The notes under the pieces were generated by a model that was not told the origin of the DNA, searched no databases, and saw only the letters and a program-made list of their open reading frames with translations. From Platerodrilus igneus (lineage: Eukaryota > Arthropoda > Insecta > Coleoptera > Lycidae), in contig JARFIW010001320.1 of the NCBI GenBank assembly GCA_036346225.1, forward strand, positions 1,364,001 through 1,428,000: a DNA stretch of 64,000 nt. The letters run 5' to 3'. This document shows positions 45,618-58,100 of this stretch, in pieces. Within the stretch, counting starts at the first letter, position 1, and each line of letters begins with the position of its first letter. The position numbers and the translations under genes were made by a program.

Positions 45618-47426
45618 TGTTACGTTAATTCGAGGCAGTCACGTTGGGCGCCAAATTTATGCTACGTTGGCTCGTAGTCGTGCGTAACCCAAAGAAAATC
45701 AAAGAAATGACCGGGCTCAATCGGAGATTGGGGGGGGGGGTTGTAGAAAGCAGATCAACATATATGTACGCGGTTGTAAGGACTTTGTAACAATACCTGC
45801 AACAAAAAATGATCAGAATAGCAAACCTGCAATAAAAAAAAAAATTAGTCCTGCAAACCTGAAATAAAGAAAAAGCATAGCATGCTGTTCGAGCATAGAT
45901 TGTTTAGTACTTGGTAGAATGTAAAGAAAAACTGTTTGGATAATCTATATAATGTAACAACGGTAAAAGCAATACAAAAATTTTTAGTACAAAGTGAGGT
46001 AATATTGGGGAGTAGCAGAAACGTTTCCTCACACACCAATTAAACATAGATCAGACAAAATTTTAACAAAAGATAAATAGGTAAGCACAATTGATATGAG
46101 TCATCTAGTATTGTCGATTCTTCTCTCTAGGGTAAAAGGTATCAGAACGACTAAAATATGGCAAAACAACGGATAGATATTTAAAGTAGTAACAAGTAGG
46201 AAATAGTTCAACTTACAAAAGGTCCTTCAGTAACGCTTCCTTACAATTGAAGTGTGGGATTCACGATGTCCGGCACTAACGCAGCACTTCACCCTTGACT
46301 GTGAGGGTGTTGATAGAACTTATCACACGTTACCCTAATCACATCTACGTATTTCACTGGTGTTAGCAGCAGACATTATCACGCGACGGAACTATGTAGC
46401 ATTGATAAATTCCTTGTTAATTCTATTTCCTGAGACCGTAATTTCGAAATATTTTGTAGCACTAGTTTAATTTCAACTGGGACCAAATGTATATTATTTT
46501 CATAAACATCCAAAAAGCAGTGAGAAACTTCAATCAATACCTTTGTAAACCGGTAATCGGTTATATTTCGCAAATAACGAAATTTGCGCAAGCAATGATC
46601 TATTTTCGATACTTTGGGGTTAGATAATTCAGAAACTACAGTATCAACTGTATTTGGATAATCCAAAGTATGCACTACTCTGATAAAAAAAAGGACCGCG
46701 AAACTAGATCGCACACACAGTTTAAGTATCAAAAAGACAAAGCACCAACAAAAAAAACGCAATGAGTAAAGCACGTGTATCACTAAAGTAAGTCCGTCCC
46801 AAAACGTTCCGTAGAACACGCGTGTAGGTCGAGTTTAACAAATTCTACCACTTTTATTTCCAACAGAAACTCAACCGAAGAACAATTAGTAAGGCACGCG
46901 TAAGCAATAAAACCGTCCGTCAAAATGTCCTTAAAACACACGTGCGTCGACCAAACACGTTCGCCTATAAACCATACTACTTCAATCGGAATTAGCACTA
47001 CACTCTCTACAGTTAATATACAACTTTTATTTCACAAGAAAAACAACTAAAACCGTGTCGTGCTTGTTTATGAACAATTCGAAAATTCATACCGCATTAA
47101 CTCTCACTATTTTCAAAGCCAAGAAGCAAACAGTATTTTTAACGTAATTAATATATAGGAACCCAGAACAAAACTACAACTACTCATCTGTTTATATCAA
47201 CTCGTTGCTATTACAACCTCTTATCGTCTATTATCTAGACTGGTATATCCACATAAGGAACAAAATTTATATGAGCGGCAAGACAAGAACGATGCAATCC
47301 ACTCATTATAATACGACGCATTCGCCCAAGGAGTTAATAAATATAAAATATAGAAATAGTAGTTACAGAAATGTATTTCCGAATTGGGTAGTGTAAAATG
47401 TTAAGCCATTAAAAATGCACGTTACA
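45618..47426 (-). mobile_element. 1809-bp TGT...ACA LTR-like element, copy 2 (inverted)
   Basis: Reverse-complement copy of 1582-3390. Minus-strand ends are TGTAACG (at 47426) and CGTAACA (at 45618), with ACAT on both sides (45614-45617 and 47427-47430). The different target duplication shows that this is a separate insertion, not one half of a large inverted duplication. It shares the 'gcgcccaacgtg' cassette, the G/C homopolymer, the acceptor-like repeats and the ORF. Confidence 0.78.
46379..46819 (-). CDS. unidentified ORF inside the LTR-like element, copy 2
   Basis: This 146-codon ORF has its last ~95 residues almost identical to 2171-2554 (+). The N-terminal extension (VIHVLYSLRFFCWCFV) is hydrophobic and corresponds to the end of the separate upstream frame in copy 1. 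An upstream frame (46783-46998, ILTDGFIAYACL) is offset by a one-base difference. Replacements between copies are mostly isolated single changes and the stop codon is shared. The family is unknown. Whether it is translated cannot be told from sequence. Confidence 0.42.
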   Translation of the reverse strand: MFYGTFWDGLTLVIHVLYSLRFFCWCFVFLILKLCVRSSFAVLFFIRVVHTLDYPNTVDTVVSELSNPKVSKIDHCLRKFRYLRNITDYRFTKVLIEVSHCFLDVYENNIHLVPVEIKLVLQNISKLRSQEIELTRNLSMLHSSVA

Positions 47427-47430
47427 ACAT

Positions 47431-49341
47431 ATAATGGATAAGTGTATTGATGGATGGTTACCAAATATGTTGTTCTTTAATTTCACCGGTGCAACATTTA
47501 TGACAGTGCACTATAAAGATTACCTGAATATCTATTTTTTTAAGACATGCATACTAATGCCAGACTAAGTTTTGATAAATCCTTTTTTCTAATTTATATT
47601 TATTAAAAACCATAAACTTTTTCATAAAACGATTGTAGGTACTTTTAAGGTGAAGTAAACGACTGTACTCCAAAAATAAACTCTTATTGTGATTAAATTT
47701 TAGTACCTAAAACCACACAAAACGTTTCTACGTACAAGAAATTTAAAGTCTATCCGAAGATACAGTAGTTAATGATATCTAGAACATTTCTTTAGAAGAC
47801 CATCATAAGATATTTGTATCAATTTCACTTCAATATGCAGCTTATAGAATTTCATAATTAATAATAATTGAATTAATTAATATTTAAGTACTATTAACCA
47901 GATCTAATAGGTGGTGCACATGAATAATTAAATTATAGTATTCTTAAAACAATTAATTATTATATAAACATAATCACAATAATTTTGTCTTTATATAAAG
48001 ATCGAGCTTAGAAAGGGCATCAGTTGTAACACAATTTCTCTAAGATATTAAGAAAAAGCAATATCGTAAAACTTCTTTATGTAATTAATTAAGTTTAAGA
48101 TAATAGGTTGATCTTGCGCGATAGATGTACTCATAAATGTATAATGAGCTCGCGAAGTAATCTTTGAAGTGATAAAATTGCCAAGATAACAATTACTTTA
48201 AATTAAATAATGGAATGTATAAAATGCTATATGAAAGCATCAAATGTACGGTGATAAAATAAAACTGAGCGTCGTATATTAATAAAAATTGATACGTCCT
48301 TACGTAAAATAAAACGTTAGTTCAAATATATGATCTTGTATGCAGAATGTAAGGATTAAATACAGGACTTTGTATGTATATCTGTTTACAGGAATAATCG
48401 AATAATTTATTCAAATAGATTTTGGTGACGCAGCGAGCGGAACTTTGTTGCTTTTTTTGTGTACGTAAATGGAGTAGCATTTTTGTAAAAAGAACTTCAT
48501 TAAAGTTCTCAGGAATACTAGTCGCCAAAAGCGATTCTCGTTAGACTAGATTAGACGAGTCGGTGCCCATACTTTACGACAGATTGAAAACATTTCAGGT
48601 AAGTGTTATCGGTAACGTAGTTTGAAATTGCACTTAGTTATTAGGTAAATTATTCAATTTTCTTCCATTTTACCAATTGTTTATTTAGGAACCCACTGCC
48701 ACACAATTGTAGTTGACCGGCACACCCTTATTTTGTTACGGGATTCCCACCCCTTCTGGGCAACTGTAAAAAATTTAACGCTTTATACGTCCGTAACAAG
48801 TAACCTTCTGACATCCTTTCAAAGCGCAGCTTTTTGCTACAACTTGAAGTGTTCTACTAAATGTCAGTTATTTTTCAAAATGAGTTTGTCATTTGGGATT
48901 CGCTGATTCATGGCTAGAAAGATAAAACAAAAATATACCATGAAATAATTGTATTATTATGTAATTTAAAACCCATAACCCGTCATTAATCATTTCTCTT
49001 AACGACTCGCTATCACAAAAACTCTAATAAAACTTCAACCAAATTACAGCTTCATTTATCAAACTCACCAGGCTTTGAATCTATCATACATTATATGAGC
49101 AGCGTAATAAAACGCGTTTTAAATCCAGCATAAATGCATTTACATAAAACAAAGGGACCTAATTGTTGCGTAATTTATGTAAGCGATTGTAAATAGTATT
49201 TATGAAGGCATTATTCATGCATCAACTATAGAATCCAAACACAATTATCGTAACTAGACGAGTGCGTATTAATATCGAATGCCAAATTGACCTATTACTT
49301 TATACTATAAAGTTGTTAAAATGTTCGCCAAAGATGTATTC
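47431..49341. other. no gene recognised
   Basis: AT-rich. A strong donor-like 'catttcaggtaagtg' occurs at about 48592-48606 and 'ttttggtgacgcagcg' at about 48420, but no coding exon can be tied to them. Confidence 0.4.
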
Positions 49342-49812
49342 TTATAATAGATCGCTCAGTATATTCGCAGGCTGACACACAGATGGCGCTACGAATGAAA
49401 ATTTATATGATCTTTAGAAAGTACGTACCCTCAGACGACGTGTGTCAAAATTTCGTGATAATCCGACTACTGGTTTACAAGTTACAAAGATTTCAGTGCC
49501 GCTACGTTCATCATTTTCAAAACAATTTTTATAATAGATCGTTCAATATGTTCGCAGGCTGACACACAGATGGCGCTGCGAATGAAGATTTATACAACTT
49601 TTAGAAAGTACGTACCCTCAGACAATATGTGTCAAAATTTCGTGATAATCCAACCACTGGTTTACAAGTTACAAAAATTTCAGTGGCGCTACTTTTATCA
49701 TTTTCAAAGCAATGGAAAAAGAATTTCATGTATCGATTAAATACTGTTTTCTGATGGGAAAAAATACTGTTCAGCAAAGCAATGGCTTAATAAGTGTTAT
49801 GAAGACTGTGTA
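49342..49812 (+). pseudogene. mariner 5' fragment with duplicated leader
   Basis: An ATG at 49712 opens 'MEKEFHVSIKYCFLMGKNTVQ'. After a frameshift 'AKQWLNKCYEDC' follows, the N-terminal DNA-binding start of classical mariner transposases. The copy then stops. Upstream, a ~187-bp leader ('gcaggctgacacacagatggcgct', 'aaagtacgtaccctcagac', 'gtgtcaaaatttcgtgataat') is present twice in tandem, at 49342-49528 and 49529-49711. The terminal repeat and the rest of the gene are gone. Confidence 0.82.
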
Positions 49813-51885
49813 ACATACCCTTGAAATTTATATAATCATATTTCATTTTAGTAGTTCCTGCATTGGTGAATTCCACCAATAAGGTAAAGGTTGCTTCTTT
49901 TAAGAAATACAATTCTTGATCTAAGGAAGTACTAATTTAGTTTACCGATGTATTCTATTCAAAGAGGTGGTTTTAAGGTTAGAAATGATTTCATTATTAC
50001 TTTGTATTTTAAATTATTGCAGTTTTATGATTTACTTTTTTTTTATTAATAATGCACAACGTTGGCTCCTATTGCATGGGACAAAAAATGTCTAAATGCT
50101 AAATTATGCCGATTCAGGAAAGTATAAATCACCTTCTTTGCGCAAGATTATGTTTTATAGTAATAATTTGACATATGTTAGATAAAGGAAAAACAATTTG
50201 AAGTCTTAATTCATTTTTCGAATTCTGGATAAGATAATTTCGAGTTTGTTTTATAAAAAAAGGATACGTCTGCTAGTCACTTAACAAAAAGCAGTGAAAG
50301 ATAGCGTAAGCTTGAGTAGGTACAGTTAATATTTTAATAATTAGGTACCGGCCCTGATTAATATGACTAGTCAAATAAAGTTCGGAATTTTATTCTACGA
50401 CGTTGGAAAATTTTACTTTTAAGAAGAATTGGCTTCTGAGACAGTAACAACTTAGTGTTTGAAAGACATGCTGATTTAGAAACATCCCAGTCTTATTGAA
50501 ATCCTAGAATTTCTAGTAGTATCTAGTTAAAGCGACTGAAAAGAGTCCGAATAGTTGATTTTAGTTGTTTTCTTTACGAGATATCGAGGTGAAAATTATT
50601 CCTTACGTATTTGTAATATAAATTTAAAAATTATGATCTACAGTTACCTTTAATTCATAAAGATTTTTAACTGTATAAACTTATAAACGTACCCACAGTA
50701 CGTTCTTGTTATTAGTTTTAAGAAATTAAAATATAACTTTTTCGCCGAAAATGTTTTTCATTAAGATAAGTATTTTGATATATTTGACATTTGCTTAAGA
50801 ATGTTTATATGTACTCTTGCTTAAATTTTTAATTGTGCAATAGCGTAACGAGTTTTCTACATTTGTTTTCATAACTAATGTTAAGGTAATAGTTTCCGCT
50901 CTGATATATTGGAAAATATTGCTATAAGATAAAGGCGTAATAAATATACATAATACCTCAGCATTAGATTTTGGGAACCTCTTTTCTTACAGTTAACACC
51001 ATCAAATAGCTATACTATTGTCCTTAACATTACGTTTATTTTAGGAATGTTTTAAATTGGAGTACTTAATTTTTTCTTGTGTGAATTTTAGGCCAGAACC
51101 ACTCCCTTGCCTTTGAGTTTCGTTATGCTCTTATTTCTTCTAGAGTTTTCCCTAAGAACCCCCGTGTTTTGAGATAAGGTAACGGCTAAGATAATTCCCG
51201 ATTGAGACTGGTATTTCCCACGATGAAGCATTTTGGGACTCTCTTAGAACACCATTACCACTAAGTTAGTCGGCAACCATTCTTGTTTGTGCAGTCGGGA
51301 CTTACAGTAATTTGCCGAAACAAAATTTTTAGTGAGGTACTTCACCAAGTTTCTCTGTAAAACAGACTACATTTTTTAGAACCAAAACTGTATGTGGCAA
51401 CTGCTCTATCAAAAGCAATAGTAGGACGTTGGGTTATTACCAGAAGGCCGTTTTGTATGAACATTTGTACATGAGAAAGCTATGTTCTAAGTGGATGTCG
51501 CGCTTTTTTAGAGTAGACCATAACTGGTCGTCGATTATCTTGAGAAAGAAAACGCTATCAACAGTAATATTACATGTCAGTCTTGGTGCAGAAAAGCCCA
51601 TTGGAGAGTAAAAGCTGATGAAGACGAAGACATCGTGATACACCACCTCTGGAGCACCAAACTGTAACTACAAAAAAATAAACCTTAGAAAAGACAACGA
51701 TAATTTCGAACAACCGGGAAAGCACGTGAACTAGTGTAAAAATATAGCCTGACATTTTACCAGAACTTTTAAAATGTACTAAAGATAAAAATATACAAAT
51801 GGAGAAATACAAAGATTGTTACATACCGAGAAATACAAAAAACCTCAAGGAAGGTCCGTGATCACAATAGTGACAATTGTACTTT
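49813..51885. other. no gene recognised
   Basis: AT-rich intergenic sequence up to the satellite edge. Overlapping ORFs on both strands at 51429-51812 show no motif. Confidence 0.4.
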
Positions 51886-52115
51886 CTCAGTACTTAAAAA
51901 ATCAGAAACATCGCGTAAAGACTATTCTTCTGAACTACGTTAAATAGAAAAACTAACTAATTCAGCATAAAAACAAATTGCGTACGGAAATCATGCAAAG
52001 AACTGTTATTCAAGAAAGAATAGCAAAAACGACAAAACTGCAGACTTGAACTGAATGAGTGAATTGAAATTGAAGTGGATTATATATTGCGTCTCAAGGT
52101 AAACGCTTAATTTTC

Positions 52116-55100
52116 TCATAAATAAACGAAATGAAATCTACCGATAGAACAATACTTTAGGCGTTGATGAATTAACAAGGACAGAACACGTGTATTATAA
52201 AAAACAGTTGTCTGTAGCATTTTCAATACACATCTACAATAACTACACAGTGTAGATCTTATTGTCTGTCCGTAGGTCATCAACTTGCCGTCTAGAACTA
52301 AGAGGCGACGTGGCGATTTTGCTACCTTTAAAAGGGAAATGATTATCAATTCGACATATTTCTTTGCAGCCTATTATCAACTTCCATATTCAAAGAATTA
52401 AATTTTCATGTTGGAACACAAGTAAGCCATACATGAACTGAAATAGAAAATATCGACTTGCTGGCTTTGTCACGATAGCACACCTACAAATTTAAAGTGC
52501 GCATCAAAACAACATTCTAACCATACTAATACTAATAATTTGGCAGGTCTTTAGAAACAGGAAACATTATTTTTCAGAATTAGATTGAAGAAAAAATAAA
52601 CCAACTGCGCTTAAGAACAATTGCGTATGGAAATGATGTGAAGAACTGATATTCAAAAAAGAATAACAGCAACCACAGAACTGCAGACTGATCTGAACGA
52701 ATGAATTGATACCGAAATGGTTTATATACTGCGTCTGGAGTGAAACGCTAACCTCGTTGAACTTAATTTTCTTATAAAAGAACCAGACGAAATCAATCGA
52801 TAGAACAATAGTTTAAGCGTTGGAAAATTAGCAGGGACAGAACACGTGTATTATAAAAGCAGACGTTTTTAGCAATTTAAATACACATGTACAATAACCG
52901 CACAGTATAGATTTTATTCTCTGTCCACAGGTCATCAACCTGCCGACGAGAACTAAGAGGCGATGTGGCGATTTTGCTACGTTTTAAAGGGAAATGATTA
53001 TCAATTCGACATAGCTCTTTGCAGCCTATTATCAACTTCTATGTTCAAAGAATTAAATTTTTATGTTAGAACACACGTAAGCCAAACATGAACTAAAATA
53101 GAAAATATCGACTCGCTTGCTTTGTCACGATAACACACCTACAAATTTAAAGTGCACACCTAAGCAGCATTCTGACCTTACTATTGCTTGGTTTAAACTT
53201 TCACTAATACATTGACAAGCTTTTAGAAACAGGGAACACTATTCTTCAGGACTAGACTGAAGAAAAGAATAATCTAACTACACTTAAGAACAATTGCGTA
53301 TGGAAATGATGCGAAGAACTGTTATTCAAGAAAGAATAACGGAAACCACAAAACCGCAGCCTGAGCTAAACAAATGAATCGAGAGCGAAATGGTTTATAC
53401 ACTGTGTCTGGAGTGAAACGCTAACCTCGTCGAAATTAATTTTCTTATAAAAGAACCAGACGAAATCAATCGATGGAACAATAGTTTAAGCGCTGGAAAA
53501 ATAACAAGGGCAGAACACCTGTATTATAAAAAGCAAATGTCTTTAGAAGTTTAAATACACACGTACAACAACCGCACAGTATAGATCTTATCTGTCTGCA
53601 GGTGATTAACTTGCCGACTAGAACTAAGAAGCGGCACAGTGATTTTGCTACTTTTAAAAAGGAAATGATTATCAATTCGACATAGCTCTTTGCAGCCTAT
53701 TATCAACTTTCATATTCAAAGAATTACATTTTCGCGTTAGAACACACGTAAGTCATACATGAACTAAAATAAAAAATATTGACTGGCTTGCTTTGTCACG
53801 ATAACACACCTACAAATTTAAAGTGGGCACCTAAACAGCATTCTGACCTTACTATTTCTTGGTTTTAAACTTTCACTAATAAATTGACAGGCTTTTAGAA
53901 ACAGGGAACACTATTCTTCAGGACTAGACTGAAGAAAGGAATAATCTAACTACACTTAAGAACAATTGCGTATGGAAATGATGCGAAGAACTGTTATTCA
54001 AGAAAGAATAACGGAAACCACAAAACCGCAGCCTCAGCTAAACAAATGAATTGAGACCGAAATGGTTTATATACTGTGTCTGGAGTGAAACGCTAACCTC
54101 GTCGAACTTAATTTTTTTATAAAAGAACCAGACAAAATCAATCGATGGAACAATAGTTTAAGCGCTGGAAAATTAACAGGGGCAGAACACCTGTATTATA
54201 AAAAGCAAATATCTTTAGTAATTTAAATACACACGTACAACAACCGCACAGTATAGATCTTATTATTTGTCTGGAGGTGATTAACTTGCCGACTAGAACT
54301 AAGAAGCGGCGCAGCGATTTTGCTACTTTTAAAAAGGAAATTATTATCAATTCGACATAGCTCTTTGCAGCCTATTATCAACTTTCATATTCAAAGAATT
54401 ACATTTTCGCGTTAGAACACACGTAAGCCATACATGAACTAAAATAATAAATATTGTCTGGCTTGCTTTGTCACGATAACACACCTACAAACTTAAAGTG
54501 GGCACCTAAACAGCATTCTGACCTTACTATTTCTTGGTTTTAAACTTTCACTAATAAATAGGCAGGCTTTTAGAAACAGGGAACACTATTCTTCAGGACT
54601 AGACTGAAGAAAGGAATAATCTAACTACACTTAAGAACAATTGCGAATGGAAATGATGCGAAGAACTGTTATTCAAGAAAGAATAACGAAAACCACAAAA
54701 CCGCAGCCTCAGCTAAACAAATGAATTGAGACCGAAATGGTTTATATAATGTGTCTGGAGTGAAATGCTAACCTCGTCGAACTTAATTTTTTTATAAAAG
54801 AACCAGACAAAATCAATCGATGGAACAATAGTTTAAGCGCTGGAAAATTAACAGGGGCAGAACACCTGTATTATAAAAAGCAAATGTCTTTAGTAATTTA
54901 AATACACACGTACAACAACCGCACAGTATAGATCTTATTATCTGTCTGGAGGTGATTAACTTGCCGACTAGAACTAAGAAGCGGCGCAGCGATTTTGCTA
55001 CTTTTAAAAAAGAAATGATTATCAATTCGACATAGCTCTTTGCAGCCTATTATCAACTTTCATATTCAAAGAATTACATTTTCGCGTTAGAACACACGTA

Positions 55101-58100
55101 AGCCATACATGAACTAAAATAAAAAAATATTGTCTGGCTTGCTTTGTCACGATAACACACCTACAAATTTAAAGTGCCACCTAAACAGCATTCTGACCTT
55201 ACAATTGCTTGGTTTTAAACTTTCACTAATAAATTGACAGGCTTTTAGAAACAGGGAACACTATTATTCAGGACTATACTGAAGAAATGAATAATCTAAC
55301 TACACTTAAGAACAATTGCGAATGGAAATGATGCGAAGAACTGTTGTTTAAGAAAGAATAACTGAAACCGCAAAACCGCAGCCTGAGCTAAACAAATGAA
55401 TTGAGACCGAAATGGTTTATATACTCTGTCTGAAGTGAAACGATAACCTCGTTAATTTTCTTATAAAAAAACCACACGAAATCAATCGATGGAACAATAG
55501 TTTAAGCGCTGGAAAATTAACAGGGGCAGAACACCTGTATTATAAAAAGCAAATGTTTTCAGCAATTTAAATACACACGTACAACAACCGCACAGTATTG
55601 ATCTTATTATCTGTCTGCAGGTGATTAACTTGCCGACTAGAACTAAGAAGCGGCGCAGCGATTTTGCTACTTTTAAAAAGAAAATGGTTATAATTTTGAC
55701 ATAGGCCTTTGCAGCCTATCGCAAACTTCTATTCTCAAAGAATTAGATTTTCATATTAGAACAAAAGTAAACCAGATGAACTGAAATAGAATATATTGAC
55801 TCGCTTGCTTTGTTATAATAGCATACCTGCAAATTTAAAATGCGCACCTATACAGCATTTTGACCACACTATTACTTGGTTTTAAACTTTCACTTTTAAA
55901 TCGACAAGTTTTTGGAAAAGGGAACCTCATTCTTCAGGACTGGACTAAAGAAAACCAACTGCATTTAACAACAATTGCGTATCGAGATGATGCGAAAGAA
56001 CTCATTCAAGAAAGAATAACAGAAACTACAAATCTATAGACAGCAGAACAAATAAATTGAAATCAAAGTGGTTTATATACAGCATCTCAAGGTAAACGCT
56101 AACCTCGTCGAACTTAATTTTCTTATAAAAGAGGAAGACGAAATCAATGGATAAAACAATACTTCAGATGTTGAAAAATTAACAAGGAAAGAATACGTGT
56201 ATTATAAACAGCAGTTGTGTGTAGCATTTTCAATTTACACGTTCAATAGCCGAACCGTATAGGTCTTATTGTCTGTCTGCAGGTGATCTACTTGCCGACT
56301 AGAACTAAGAAACGGCGCGGTGATTTTGCTACTTTTAAAAGGGAAGTGATTATAAATTCCACATACGCCTTTGCAGCATATCAACAACTTCTATTTTCAA
56401 AGAATTAAATTTTCATATTAGCACACATGTAAACCAGATAACTAAAATAGAAAATATTGACTCGCTTGTTTTGTTACGATAACACACCTGCAGATTTAAA
56501 GTGCGCACCTATACAGTTTTCTGACAACACTACTACTTGATTTCAAACTATTACTAATAAATCGACAAATTGTTGAATAATGGGAACACTATTCTTTAGG
56601 ACTAGATTCAAGAAGGGATAAATTTATGACGCTTAAGGAGAATTGCGTATGGAAATGATGCCAACTACTGTTATTCAAGAAAGAATAACGGAAACTACAA
56701 TTTTGCAGACTTGAGTTAAACAAACGAATTGAGATCTATGTGGTTTATATACTGCGTCTCGAAGGAAACACTAACCTCATCGAACTTAGTTTTCTTATAA
56801 AAGATGGACGAAATCAATCGATAAAACAATATTTTAGGTGTTGAAAAAATAACAAGGAGAGATTACGTGTATTATCAATAGCAGTGGTGTGTAGTATTTT
56901 TAATTTACACATACAATAGCCTCACAGTATAGATTTTACTGTCTGTCCGCAGGTCATCAACTTGCCCACTAGAACTAAGAAGCGACACGGCGATCTTGCT
57001 ACTTTAAAAGGCAAAAATTATCAATTCGACATACGTCTTTGCAGTCTATTAACAACTTCTATTTACAAACAATTAAATTTTCATATTAGAACACACGTAA
57101 GCCATACATGAACTAAAATAGAAAATATCAACACACCTGCAAATTTAAAGTGCGCGTCTAAACAGCATTCTGAGTTCACTATAACTTGATTAAAAACTCT
57201 CACTAATATATGGACAATTTTTGGGAAATGAAACATTATTTTTCATGACTGCACTGAAGAAATAATAAATTAACTGATATTAAGAATAATTGCGCATGGA
57301 AATGAGGCGTAGAACTGCTATTCAAGACAGAATAACGGAAACTACAAAACTGCAGACTTGAGCTGAAGTGAATTTATATTAAAGTGTTTTATATACTGCG
57401 TCTCGAGAGAAACACTAATCTCGTCAAACTTAGTTTTCTTATAAAATAACGAGGCGACCTCAATCGATACAAAATACTTTAAGCTTTAAAAAATTAATAT
57501 GGATAGACCACGTGTATTATAAAAAGTAGTTGTCTGTACTATTTTCAATTCACACGTACAATAACCGCACAGTGCAGATCTTATTGTCTGTCCGTAGGTT
57601 ATTAACTTGCCGACTAGAACTAAGAGGCGACGCTGGAATTTCTTTACTTTTAAAAAGAAAGTGATTATCAATTCTACATACGTCTTTGCGGCCCATGAAC
57701 AACTTTTATATCCAAAGAATTAAATCTTTATGATAGGAGCACACGTAAGCCATGCATGAACCAAATGAGAAAATATCGACTCGCTTGCTTTGTTACGATA
57801 ACACACTCACAAATTTAAATCGAGCACCTAAACAGCACTCTGAACTCACTATACTTGCTTTTAAACTTTCACTAATAAATGAACAAGTTTTTAGAAAAAG
57901 GAAACACTAATTTTCAGGACTAGACTAAAGAATAAAATAAACCAACTGCTGTTAAGGGTAATAATAGCGTATGAAAATGATGCAAAGAACTACAACTCAA
58001 GAAAGAATAACGGAAACTACAAAACTGCAGATTTGAGCTGAACAAATAAATTGAGATCGAGCGTCCCAAGGAAAACGCTAACCTCGCCAAACTTAATTTT

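Noticed and set aside
1582..47426. One 45.8-kb inverted duplication or giant element ending in the two 1809-bp copies
   Set aside because: Each copy has its own different 4-bp target duplication, so they are independent insertions.
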